64,000 nucleotides of DNA from Magnetospirillum sp. GTDB taxonomy: Bacteria > Pseudomonadota > Alphaproteobacteria > CACIAM-22H2. The translations under genes and the position numbers were made by a program. Numbering within the stretch: the stretch's first letter is position 1; every line of letters starts with the position of its first letter. Below the pieces are notes generated by a model. It was given only the letters and a program-made list of their open reading frames with translations, did no database searches and was not told the origin of the DNA. Location: assembly GCA_027532905.1 (NCBI GenBank), contig JAPZUA010000001.1, positions 789,950-853,949 on the forward strand, written 5' to 3'. Shown here piece by piece: positions 1-7,234 of this stretch.

Positions 1-721
1 CGACCGCCAAAGCCGGCACATGGCGCATCGCACCGTCTTCGAGCCAGAAATAGCCGTCCGCCCCGCAGCTCGCACCGACATGGCCCGTATGCGTCGCCGC
101 GACCGCGCGCAACGCAGGCTCGAGCGCATCGAGGCCCGTATAGGCGAACAGCCCGGCATCCGAAAAAACCGCGTAGGCGGCAAGCGGCACCAAGCGCGCC
201 AGGATCTCGCGCGGGCCCACATCGGCATCGAGCATGGCGGGAACGCCTTGCGCGCGCGCGGCCGCAAGTGCTGTCTCCGCCCCTTCGACCCAGCGCACGT
301 CGGCCAAAACAAAATCGGCGGCCTTGAGATTCTGCGTCGGCAGCCATGCGGGCGACGGATCGAGCCCTTTGTCGTGGAACGGGACTACGAGGCGCTTGCC
401 GTCGGCATCGACGATCACGCAAGCATGCGACGAGCGCCCGACCGCGACGGGGCGGATCTCCGACACGTCGAGCCCGGCTTGCCCGAGCTCGGTGCGGATC
501 GAGTCCCCGCGCGCATCGTTGCCGACCCGTGCCCAGACTGCCGCCGCCCCGCCGAGCTTGGCGAAGCTGTAGGCGGCCGAGATCGCCATGCCATCGGCCA
601 CGCGCGCGGCGTCGCTTGCAAGCGCTTTGGCCGGCGGGGCGGGTACCGCATCGACACGATAGATCGACGTTTCGCACACCGCACCCACGGCAACCAAACG
701 CTTCTTAGGCGACATCGTCAT
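1..721 (-). CDS. PfkB-family carbohydrate/nucleoside kinase (3' end cut by window edge)
   Basis: The reverse strand is open from 721 to the window start and reads as the N-terminal 240 residues of a PfkB/ribokinase-type sugar kinase. It opens with a beta strand (KKRLVAVGAVCETSIYRVD), then the glycine-rich ribokinase signature region around KLGGAAAVWARVGNDARGD and a typical lid region. The C-terminal anion-hole motif (usually GAGD) lies beyond the edge, so substrate cannot be named. Two in-frame ATGs exist (721 and 715); 721 is preferred because GGA sits about 10 bases upstream. It is divergent from the O-methyltransferase. A second PfkB kinase (36151-37080) is clearly a different subfamily. 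Confidence 0.85.
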   Translation of the reverse strand, partial: MTMSPKKRLVAVGAVCETSIYRVDAVPAPPAKALASDAARVADGMAISAAYSFAKLGGAAAVWARVGNDARGDSIRTELGQAGLDVSEIRPVAVGRSSHACVIVDADGKRLVVPFHDKGLDPSPAWLPTQNLKAADFVLADVRWVEGAETALAAARAQGVPAMLDADVGPREILARLVPLAAYAVFSDAGLFAYTGLDALEPALRAVAATHTGHVGASCGADGYFWLEDGAMRHVPALAV

Positions 722-796
722 TTGTTTTTTTCCAGCTCGCGACTCCAAAACGGGCCCTATGATGGCTCCAAATCTTGCACGCGGAAAGGTCCCCTC

Positions 797-1459
797 ATGT
801 CGCGCTTCACGTTCGGTCTGCCGGAAGATTTGCGCGGTTATATCCACGCCGTGTCGCTGCGCGAAACGGCCCTGCAGAAGCGCTTGCGCGATGAGACGGC
901 GCAGCTGCCGCAAGGCGGCATGCAGATCAGCCCCGAGCAGGGCCAATTGATGGCGCTGCTGGCGCGCCTCATCGGCGCCAAATTCTATCTCGAAATCGGC
1001 ACGTTCACGGGCTACAGCGCGCTCAGCGTGGCCGCTGCCTTGCCCGAAGACGGGCGTGCCGTCTGCTGCGACGTGTCGGCCGAGTGGACGGCGATCGCAC
1101 GGCGCTATTGGCAGGAGGCGGGGCTTGCAGCGCGCATCGAGCTGCGCCTGGCTCCGGCGCTCGAAACGCTCGACGCGTTGCTGGCAAGCGGCCATGCGGG
1201 TGCGGTCGATCTTGCCTTCATCGACGCCGACAAGACCGGCTATGCCGCCTATCTCGAACGCGTGTTCGCGCTGCTGCGCCCGAACGGCCTCTTGCTGGTC
1301 GACAATGTGCTGTGGGGCGGCAAGGTTGCCGATCCGGCCGCATCAAGCCCCGATACGGATGCCTTGCGCGCCTTCAATTTGCGGCTCAAGGACGATGCGC
1401 GCTTCGACATTTCGCTGTTGCCGGTCGGCGACGGCCTCACGCTCGCGCGCAAGCTCTAG
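797..1459 (+). CDS. SAM-dependent class I O-methyltransferase (caffeoyl-CoA OMT-like)
   Basis: The product is 220 aa, the usual length for the methyltransf_3 / caffeoyl-CoA O-methyltransferase-like family. It shows the SAM-binding motif I (YLEIGTFTGYSALSVA), the acidic motif with the metal-binding aspartate (LAFIDADKTGYAAYLERV) and the post-motif LLVDNVLWGGKV. These are small soluble catechol-type O-methyltransferases that need a divalent metal. The ATG at 797 follows a GGAAAGG ribosome-binding site. An ORF extends further upstream in frame to 20, but that stretch lies over the divergent kinase and is not coding. The substrate cannot be read from the sequence. Confidence 0.92.
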   Translation: MSRFTFGLPEDLRGYIHAVSLRETALQKRLRDETAQLPQGGMQISPEQGQLMALLARLIGAKFYLEIGTFTGYSALSVAAALPEDGRAVCCDVSAEWTAIARRYWQEAGLAARIELRLAPALETLDALLASGHAGAVDLAFIDADKTGYAAYLERVFALLRPNGLLLVDNVLWGGKVADPAASSPDTDALRAFNLRLKDDARFDISLLPVGDGLTLARKL

Positions 1460-1472
1460 GCGGTACCCGCTT

Positions 1473-1967
1473 TTAAGTGCGTGCCGCACCGCGCTGGTTG
1501 TTGAAATTGCCGAACACCTTGTCGGCGACCCGCTTCTGCGCGTCGGGCATCGCGTCATAGAGCGTCGTGAACGACGCCGTCAGATCGACAAGGCCGTCGA
1601 GATGCGCCTTGGCGAATTCCTGGTCGATCTTGATATCTTCAAGCGCCGTCGGATATTGCGTCCCGCGGACACGCCGGGCAGCAACGCGCTTTTCCATGTT
1701 GGCCGCATTGGCGCGCATCGTGCGCGCGACCGGCTCCCAGAGAGGCTGCTGGGCGGGCGTGATCTGCAGATCGGCGTGCAGCCGCACGAGGCGCGCATCG
1801 ATCGTTTCGCGCTTGGGACGCGGCGGTGTCGTCTGCACAGCCGGGGGCACGAGCTGCGTGACGGTAAGGCCCGTCGATTGCGCCTGCGACGGGCTCGCCT
1901 GCCAAGCGACCAGCGTTGCACCCAGAATGGCGGCTAGGACGAGAGGGCGTACGACGGGGCGTTTCAT
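1473..1967 (-). CDS. Periplasmic Spy/CpxP-like protein (LTXXQ-type)
   Basis: The product is 164 aa when started at the ATG whose product opens with a clear signal peptide (MKRPVVRPLVLAAILGATLV, then AWQASPSQA and cleavage). The mature part has the helical pattern of Spy/LTXXQ proteins: LVRLHADLQITPAQQPLWEP, then repeated amphipathic helices and DQEFAKAHLDGLVDL. Spy-type proteins are periplasmic ATP-independent chaperones or envelope-stress proteins. An in-frame start 54 bases upstream would bury the signal peptide and was rejected. It faces the methyltransferase convergently with a 13-base gap. Confidence 0.8.
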   Translation of the reverse strand: MKRPVVRPLVLAAILGATLVAWQASPSQAQSTGLTVTQLVPPAVQTTPPRPKRETIDARLVRLHADLQITPAQQPLWEPVARTMRANAANMEKRVAARRVRGTQYPTALEDIKIDQEFAKAHLDGLVDLTASFTTLYDAMPDAQKRVADKVFGNFNNQRGAART

Positions 1968-2073
1968 GGCGGGGCTCGTTTTGTTGGAGACGATTGCGAG
2001 CCGCAAGATTGCGCGCAGCACCGTCCCGGTCGAAGCCCCGGAAACTACGTAGAACCGAAGATGTGGCGAAAAA

Positions 2074-2148
2074 TGGTGCCGCAGGAGGGAATTGAACCCC
2101 CGACCCGCGCATTACGAATGCGCTGCTCTACCCCTGAGCTACTGCGGC
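2074..2148 (-). tRNA. tRNA-Thr (anticodon CGU)
   Basis: The reverse strand folds as a 75-nt tRNA with encoded CCA. The acceptor arms GCCGCAG and CTGCGGC pair perfectly. The D arm is GCTCAGGGGTAGAGC. The anticodon stem GCGCA/TGCGC encloses loop TTCGTAA, giving anticodon CGT, which reads ACG (Thr). The T arm contains GGGGGTTCAATTCCCTCC-type pairing with TTCAA. No integrase or duplicated tRNA 3' end was seen nearby, so there is no sign that it serves as an attachment site. Confidence 0.97.
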
Positions 2149-2273
2149 ACTGGGGTCTTGGAATCGGCGGCAAACTACAGGAAGCCCCCTGCGCTGGCAA
2201 GTGACGGGAAACGCCGGATTTAAACCCGGCCGATTTGGCCGTCCGGGGCCATTTGTGCGAGACTTTGCCTGGC

Positions 2274-2642
2274 ATGCGGATTTGGCTCGCACTGGCAGCT
2301 TTGAACGGGCTGGTCGCCGTCGCCTTCGGGGCGGCGGGCAGCCATATTCTGTCGGGCCAACTCGAGGCGGCCGATCTCGCCCGCGTGCGCCTGGCCGCCG
2401 ACTACCAGCTCTTCCACGCCCTTGCCCTGCTGGGCGTTGCTGCCCTGGCCGAGCGGCGCGGCAATCTGCGCCTGTTCCTGGCCGGGCTCTGTTTTGCGCT
2501 CGGTATTGCCGGATTTGCGGGCGGACTCTACGCGCGGGCCCTCGCCGGCATCGCGGCCGGGCCCATCGTGCCGATCGGCGGCAGCTTGCTGATGCTGGGC
2601 TGGTTCTGGCTGTTCGCGGCCGCTTTCGGGCACAGGCGCTGA
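2274..2642 (+). CDS. DUF423 small integral membrane protein (YgdD-like)
   Basis: The product is 122 aa and opens MRIWLALAALNGLVAVAFGA, the characteristic DUF423 start, where a glycine-rich first helix is followed by GSH. Four hydrophobic segments are visible (about residues 3-20, 45-58, 67-85 and 98-117), with FHALALLGVAAL and GGSLLMLGWFWLF typical of the family. These proteins sit in the inner membrane and have no firm function. An upstream in-frame start at 2235 adds a polar stretch before the first helix and was not used. Confidence 0.85.
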   Translation: MRIWLALAALNGLVAVAFGAAGSHILSGQLEAADLARVRLAADYQLFHALALLGVAALAERRGNLRLFLAGLCFALGIAGFAGGLYARALAGIAAGPIVPIGGSLLMLGWFWLFAAAFGHRR

Positions 2643-2646
2643 AGCG

Positions 2647-3075
2647 CTAGTTCGGACGCGATCCTGGATCGCCGGAATCGGGGTCGGCCTCGGGCGGCGG
2701 CGGCGGGGCGGGCCCGGCTTGGTGGAAGACCATGCGCCAGACGCCGTCTTCCTGCGCAAAGGCGTTGGTCGCTGCGAGCCAGTCGCGCCCGACCCTTTCG
2801 CTGCAGCTTACGAATGCAACCGCGCCTACAAAATGAATGCGCGGATGCGACATTTCGAGCCCGATCGCCGCCCCGCCGAGCAGCCGCTTCCAGCTGTCGA
2901 GCACGGCTTCCCGGCCGACCAGTGCCGGCCAGCCCGGATGCAGGCACAGGATCGGCAGGGTATGGGCCCATAGGGCCGACATACCTTCGTAATCGCGATC
3001 GGCGAAGGCCTGGTAGAACGCTTCGTTCGCGAAAAGTGCCGCACTGCGTGCGCGCCACGGATCGAAACCCGACAT
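2647..3075 (-). CDS. SnoaL/NTF2-like fold protein (DUF4440/SnoaL_3 type)
   Basis: The product is 142 aa. Residues about 10-120 follow the NTF2-like cone-fold pattern: NEAFYQAFADRDYEGMSALW with helix 1, then CLHPGWPALVGREAVLDSWK, and a sheet ending in WRMVFHQAG. Such proteins act as small binding domains or calcium/calmodulin-kinase-II-association-like enzymes and often have no known substrate. The last 20 residues are an unusual proline-rich acidic tail (PAPPPPPEADPDSGDPG). It is convergent with the DUF423 gene, with 4 bases between stops. Confidence 0.75.
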   Translation of the reverse strand: MSGFDPWRARSAALFANEAFYQAFADRDYEGMSALWAHTLPILCLHPGWPALVGREAVLDSWKRLLGGAAIGLEMSHPRIHFVGAVAFVSCSERVGRDWLAATNAFAQEDGVWRMVFHQAGPAPPPPPEADPDSGDPGSRPN

Positions 3076-3278
3076 TTATCGCCATACCGTTTCTTGCATT
3101 TGCCTGCAATTCGAGGCCCGTCGGGGCCTCGGACCTGCAAAATGCCTATGTTGCGGGGCCTCCCGCGTATCTCTGGCACGAAATCTTGCCCTTCTGTTAA
3201 GGTACACAGTCAAAGAGCCGATTCCCACGGCTTTGCGTGGCGCACCCACGAAACGTTGCAGAAGGTTCAGGCCCAGGC

Positions 3279-4388
3279 ATGGATGCGGCCGTATCGAAGT
3301 CATTTTGGGCCCCGCCGACATTCGCGGAGCGCGGCGCGTCCGTGCCCTTCACCACGCCGATCATCGTGGGCGCGCGCGTGCGCGGGCGCAACAAGGACCT
3401 CGAGCTCGTCGTCCCCAACCCGTCGGGGGCGAAGGGCAACTACATTCTGCAATGGAAGAGCCTGCCCGAAGTCTTCACGCTGTCGGTCCACGATCGCGTG
3501 CTGCACCGTGCGATCGGCGAGGCGATGGCCTCGAACCCGAGTGCGGTGCGCAAAGCGACCTTGAAGACCGCCGCGACTGGCCTTGCCGGGCCTGCCGCCG
3601 CCAAGCAAGCCAAGGCAGTCCTCAAGGAAGAAGAAGATTTCAAGCTGCTGATCCAGTTCTCGCTGCTGTCCGAGACGGTCGCCCAGCTTTCGGGCGGGCA
3701 GCTGCAGATCACGCTCGCGCACGTGCAGAGCGACACCGGCCGCCAGCAGGCAAAGCTCATCCTGGCGCGCGTCGCGCACAAGGTGAAGCTCGAGGGCAAC
3801 GAGCTTTACGCGATGATCGAGACCTGGGCCGACCATATCGGAGCCCTCGGCACGCCGAAGCTGCCCAAAGCGCCGCGCTTGCGCAAGATGCGCAACCGCA
3901 TCGACGAATTCGCCAACTCGATCGGCAGCTGGGCGGAAATCGACCGTTCGGAATCGGCGCAGCTCGGCGGGCTTGCGAGCCTCGTCGCGCGCGAAACCGC
4001 GTCGCTTGCGAGCGAACATTTCGCCACGGTCGACGCGATGCTCGACAATTTCGAATCGACCCTCGGCAAGTGGGAGAAGAACCAGGCCGAGCTCGCGCGC
4101 ATCGCCGACCGCATCTCCTGGATGCTCGACGGCTGGGACCTGCTCGTCGCGATGTGGGAAGACGCGGTGCTGAAGCCGCCCTACGAGCAGCAGGCGACGG
4201 TGCAGGAACTCGCGCGCATTCTGCCGATCGTGCCCGAAGAAGAAGTGTCGGGTGCGCGGCGCGAAAAGGCGCGCGACATCGGCGTGCAGCGCCGCAAGAT
4301 GGTCAAGCCGATGGAAGACTGGATCAGCGGCTCGATCGATCCCGAACTGCGCACGCGGCTTGAGCGCTACAAGGCGAAGGCCGCATGA
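3279..4388 (+). CDS. Unknown helical protein, first of a coupled pair
   Basis: I do not recognise this 369-aa protein. The N-terminal 60 residues (FAERGASVPFTTPIIVGARV, then a short beta-rich stretch ending GNYILQWKSLPEVFTLSVHD) look like a compact domain. The rest is almost all predicted alpha-helix, rich in Ala, Glu, Lys and Leu, with a long amphipathic segment around residues 210-300 and a basic C-terminus. There is no signal peptide or membrane segment, so a cytoplasmic location is inferred. The ATG at 3279 is chosen over one at 3237 because conservation-like composition starts there. Its stop overlaps the next ATG by 4 bases (ATGA), implying translational coupling. Codon use matches the host. 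Confidence 0.8.
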   Translation: MDAAVSKSFWAPPTFAERGASVPFTTPIIVGARVRGRNKDLELVVPNPSGAKGNYILQWKSLPEVFTLSVHDRVLHRAIGEAMASNPSAVRKATLKTAATGLAGPAAAKQAKAVLKEEEDFKLLIQFSLLSETVAQLSGGQLQITLAHVQSDTGRQQAKLILARVAHKVKLEGNELYAMIETWADHIGALGTPKLPKAPRLRKMRNRIDEFANSIGSWAEIDRSESAQLGGLASLVARETASLASEHFATVDAMLDNFESTLGKWEKNQAELARIADRISWMLDGWDLLVAMWEDAVLKPPYEQQATVQELARILPIVPEEEVSGARREKARDIGVQRRKMVKPMEDWISGSIDPELRTRLERYKAKAA

Positions 4389-5824
4389 CCGATACCGGCA
4401 AAGCCTTGGGCGATCTGTCGCAGCGCCTGTCGCAGATTCCGGAAGCGACGCTCGTCGAGCTCGTCTGGACGCTCGAAGGCAAGCGCATCGGCAACCACAC
4501 CGACCACACAGCCGTAACCCTGCTCGGCCAGTTCCGGCCGCGCCTGCAGCTCGTGCGCCCGATGCGCCGCATGTCGGCCAAGCGCCTGTTCGCCCTGCCC
4601 TTCGAGGACATGCTGACCAACGCGCCGCCGGGCAAGGAAAAGATCATCGGCAAGATCAGCCGTGCGGTGATCAACCCGGCCTGGGACCTGCTCGTCGACA
4701 AGATCGGCCGCACCGAAATCGAGCAGATCGAAGAAGAAATCCGCAAGGTCGGACGCGGCACGATCAGCTGGACCGCACTCGGCCACCGGCTGTGGCCGCA
4801 ATGCGCGCAAGCGCTGCGCGAGACGATCGTGCGCGGCGAAAAGACCGTCGCCTTCCGCGCCGAACTGATCCCGAAGCTCGGCGGACCGGAAATGTGGCTC
4901 GATCTGCAGGACATCGCCGACGTCATGGAGATCGCTGAAGAAATCCAGATGATGCGCGACAATCTGCCGCCCAAGCCCATCGTGGCGCTGACCGACCAGG
5001 ACATCGCGGCGATCGGCAATGTCGTGATGGCGGTCGACGCCAAGATGAAGGCGCGCGCGCCCGTCGTCGTCTATGCGCTGGTCGCACGCCTCGACCAGCC
5101 AACCGAAATTCTGTCGATTTTCGTGCGCGTCGCGGAAAAGGGCATGGCCGGCTCGACCGGCGAGCTTGCCTCGATCACGACCGAAGTGATGGTGACCGAC
5201 ATGGAGCAGCGTTTCGAGGACGTGCGCCGATCGCTCTCAGCCGGCGACGGCGAGCGCAAGACGAGCGTGCGCGAGGATCTGGCCAAAGAGGTCGAGCACC
5301 ATCTGGTCGGCATCCAGAAGGGCAAGGACTTGCTGAAGGGCACGTCGGGTGCGGCCGCCGCCAAGCGCCTCGACCGCGTGCGCATGAAGCTCAAAGACAT
5401 GATCGCGGCCAACATCATCGAGAACACGAGCAAGGAAATCGCCTCGGTCCTTTCCGATCTCAAGCGGCTTGCGCCCATGGCGGCGGGCGAAGGCGACATC
5501 GCCGAGATCCAGCAGATGGAAGACCGCCTGCTCGCCCTGCAGCTCGCCTCCAAATTCGCGGGCGATCTCGGCCTCACGCAAGAGGTCAAGGACGAGCTCA
5601 AGCGCGTAGAAACGCAGATCGAAGGCCACACGGGCAAGATGTTCGGCGATCTGCGCTTGAACGGCCTCACGCCCGAGCAGCGCGACGCGATCGAAGCCGA
5701 TCTATTCTCGAGCGTGCGCATGCTCGAACTCGTGTCGGGCGCCGAGCGCGCCGAAAAGACGCTGCTCGAAGGCCTCGACATCATCGACATCAAAATCGCC
5801 GAAGCCGCCAACGCCGCCCGCTGA
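4385..5824 (+). CDS. Unknown helical protein, second of a coupled pair
   Basis: I do not recognise this 479-aa product. It starts MTDTGKALGDLSQRLSQIPE, has a region around residues 55-95 with basic and aromatic residues (PMRRMSAKRLFALPFEDM), and then is nearly all helical with strong heptad-like Leu/Ile/Val spacing at roughly 300-470, suggesting a coiled coil or helical bundle. No signal peptide, membrane segment, Walker motif or catalytic signature is visible. The start overlaps the stop of 3279-4388 by 4 bases, so the two proteins are probably made together and may form a complex. A GC-rich 6-bp stem (5815-5832) spans the stop codon but has no T-tract. Confidence 0.82.
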   Translation: MTDTGKALGDLSQRLSQIPEATLVELVWTLEGKRIGNHTDHTAVTLLGQFRPRLQLVRPMRRMSAKRLFALPFEDMLTNAPPGKEKIIGKISRAVINPAWDLLVDKIGRTEIEQIEEEIRKVGRGTISWTALGHRLWPQCAQALRETIVRGEKTVAFRAELIPKLGGPEMWLDLQDIADVMEIAEEIQMMRDNLPPKPIVALTDQDIAAIGNVVMAVDAKMKARAPVVVYALVARLDQPTEILSIFVRVAEKGMAGSTGELASITTEVMVTDMEQRFEDVRRSLSAGDGERKTSVREDLAKEVEHHLVGIQKGKDLLKGTSGAAAAKRLDRVRMKLKDMIAANIIENTSKEIASVLSDLKRLAPMAAGEGDIAEIQQMEDRLLALQLASKFAGDLGLTQEVKDELKRVETQIEGHTGKMFGDLRLNGLTPEQRDAIEADLFSSVRMLELVSGAERAEKTLLEGLDIIDIKIAEAANAAR

Positions 5825-5847
5825 GCCGGGCGGGGCGGGCGTCGGCT

Positions 5848-7218
5848 TCAGCGCGCTTCGATCTGCGCAGGCCCTGCGTGGACTGGCCGTGCCTGCAAGC
5901 GCGCCGGGGCGCGCCATTCCATGCGGTCAAAAGCGCCGCAATGCGTGCATAGGGCCAGCCACGTCTCGTGCGGCTGGCCGCACGAAGCACACGTCCAAGC
6001 AGGATCGGGGTTCGCGTCGGCCGCACGCGCCAGCCAATGGCGCACGCCGTCCGCGTCGTCGCCTTGCGCCTCGGCAATGCGCTGCATCAGGCGGCAGAGG
6101 CCGAGGCTGGGGGCGGGCCCGTTTGGCACGCCTTCAACCACGCCCTCGGCCGCAAGGGCCGCTTGCGCATGGCGCTTGGCCTCGCCCCACAAATCGGCCG
6201 CAAGGGCCGCCTCGGCAAGGGCGATATGGGTTTCGCGATGCAAGGGCGCGAGCTTGGCGAGCCGTTCGACCTGCTTCACCCATTGCAGCGCATTGGCCAC
6301 GGGCCGAGCCAAACGATATGCCGCCAGCAGATCGGGATGCGGATGGCGCGCCCATTCTTTTTCGACGAGATTGCCCGCCGCACGCGCGCGCGCATCGCGC
6401 GCATAGAGGGTCGCAAGCGTTGCCGCCACTTCCGGCCGGTCGGGTGCAAGCCGCCAGGCGCGCTCGGCGGCGGCGATGGCACTGCGCAGATCGCCTGCCG
6501 CACTGAGTGCGCGGGCATGCGCATGCAAGGCCGCTGCCGCCTGTCCGTCGGCGACGGCAGGCTCGAGCAGTCTGTTGCGGCGGGCCTGGATGAGCGTTTC
6601 GCCCGCTTGTGCCCAGGCACCGCTCTTGGTTTCAAGCTCGACGAGGGCGGCCGACACCCAAGTCGCATCGGGCCGCAGCGCGCGCGCGCGCCGTGCAAGT
6701 TCGAGCGCCTGGTCGGTCTCGCCGCGCTTGATCGCCGCCGCCACGAGCCCACGCAAAGCCGCAAACTCGGTTTCGGGCAAGGCGCGCATCGCTTCGAGAT
6801 ATTTGTTCGCATCGGCCTCGTCGCCGGCAAGTTGCGCTGCCTGTGCGGCCAGCAAGTGCACGACCGGGGCGGCCCCGAGCTTGCCTTGCGCCGACCGCGC
6901 TTGGCGCCGCGCCTCGCTTGCGTCGCCCGACGCGATCGCGACGAGCCCGCGCGTGACGGCTTCGTAGCCTTTGCGCGTGCGCCGCGCCTGGCGCCAATCG
7001 GCAAAGCGCTTGGGCGTGCCCATCGTCGCCCGCCACACGCGATCCAACAGGATCAGCACGAAGCCGATCGCGGCCACGAGCACGGCGAGACCGCCGAACG
7101 AGGTGTCGAGCCGCCAGCCCGCGAACTCGACGCTCGCACTGCCCGGTGCGCCCGCAAGCCACGCGACCACGAGCATCGCAAATGCGGCAACCAGCATCAA
7201 AGAAAGGGTGCGGCGCAT
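5848..7218 (-). CDS. hemY: HemY-like TPR membrane protein of the heme operon, with C-terminal zinc ribbon
   Basis: The product is 456 aa. Two membrane helices at about residues 5-25 and 40-62 are followed by a HemY_N-type segment (RVWRATMGTPKRFADWRQAR) and tetratricopeptide-like helical repeats. The C-terminus carries Cys410-x2-Cys413 and Cys424-x2-Cys427 (CASCGQPHETWLALCTHCGA), a zinc ribbon or rubredoxin-like knuckle recalling that of LapB. Proteobacterial HemY encoded after hemCD is implicated in late heme synthesis or its regulation; it is not the Gram-positive coproporphyrinogen oxidase of the same name. The ATG at 7218 lies 16 bases after the hemD-Mic60 stop. Upstream in-frame sequence overlaps that gene and was excluded. 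Confidence 0.88.
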   Translation of the reverse strand: MRRTLSLMLVAAFAMLVVAWLAGAPGSASVEFAGWRLDTSFGGLAVLVAAIGFVLILLDRVWRATMGTPKRFADWRQARRTRKGYEAVTRGLVAIASGDASEARRQARSAQGKLGAAPVVHLLAAQAAQLAGDEADANKYLEAMRALPETEFAALRGLVAAAIKRGETDQALELARRARALRPDATWVSAALVELETKSGAWAQAGETLIQARRNRLLEPAVADGQAAAALHAHARALSAAGDLRSAIAAAERAWRLAPDRPEVAATLATLYARDARARAAGNLVEKEWARHPHPDLLAAYRLARPVANALQWVKQVERLAKLAPLHRETHIALAEAALAADLWGEAKRHAQAALAAEGVVEGVPNGPAPSLGLCRLMQRIAEAQGDDADGVRHWLARAADANPDPAWTCASCGQPHETWLALCTHCGAFDRMEWRAPARLQARPVHAGPAQIEAR

Positions 7219-7234
7219 GGTTCTGCGGCCCCGC

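Noticed and set aside
2074-2148. tRNA-Thr as an attachment site for an island
   Set aside because: There is no integrase gene, no duplicated tRNA end and no composition shift near it.
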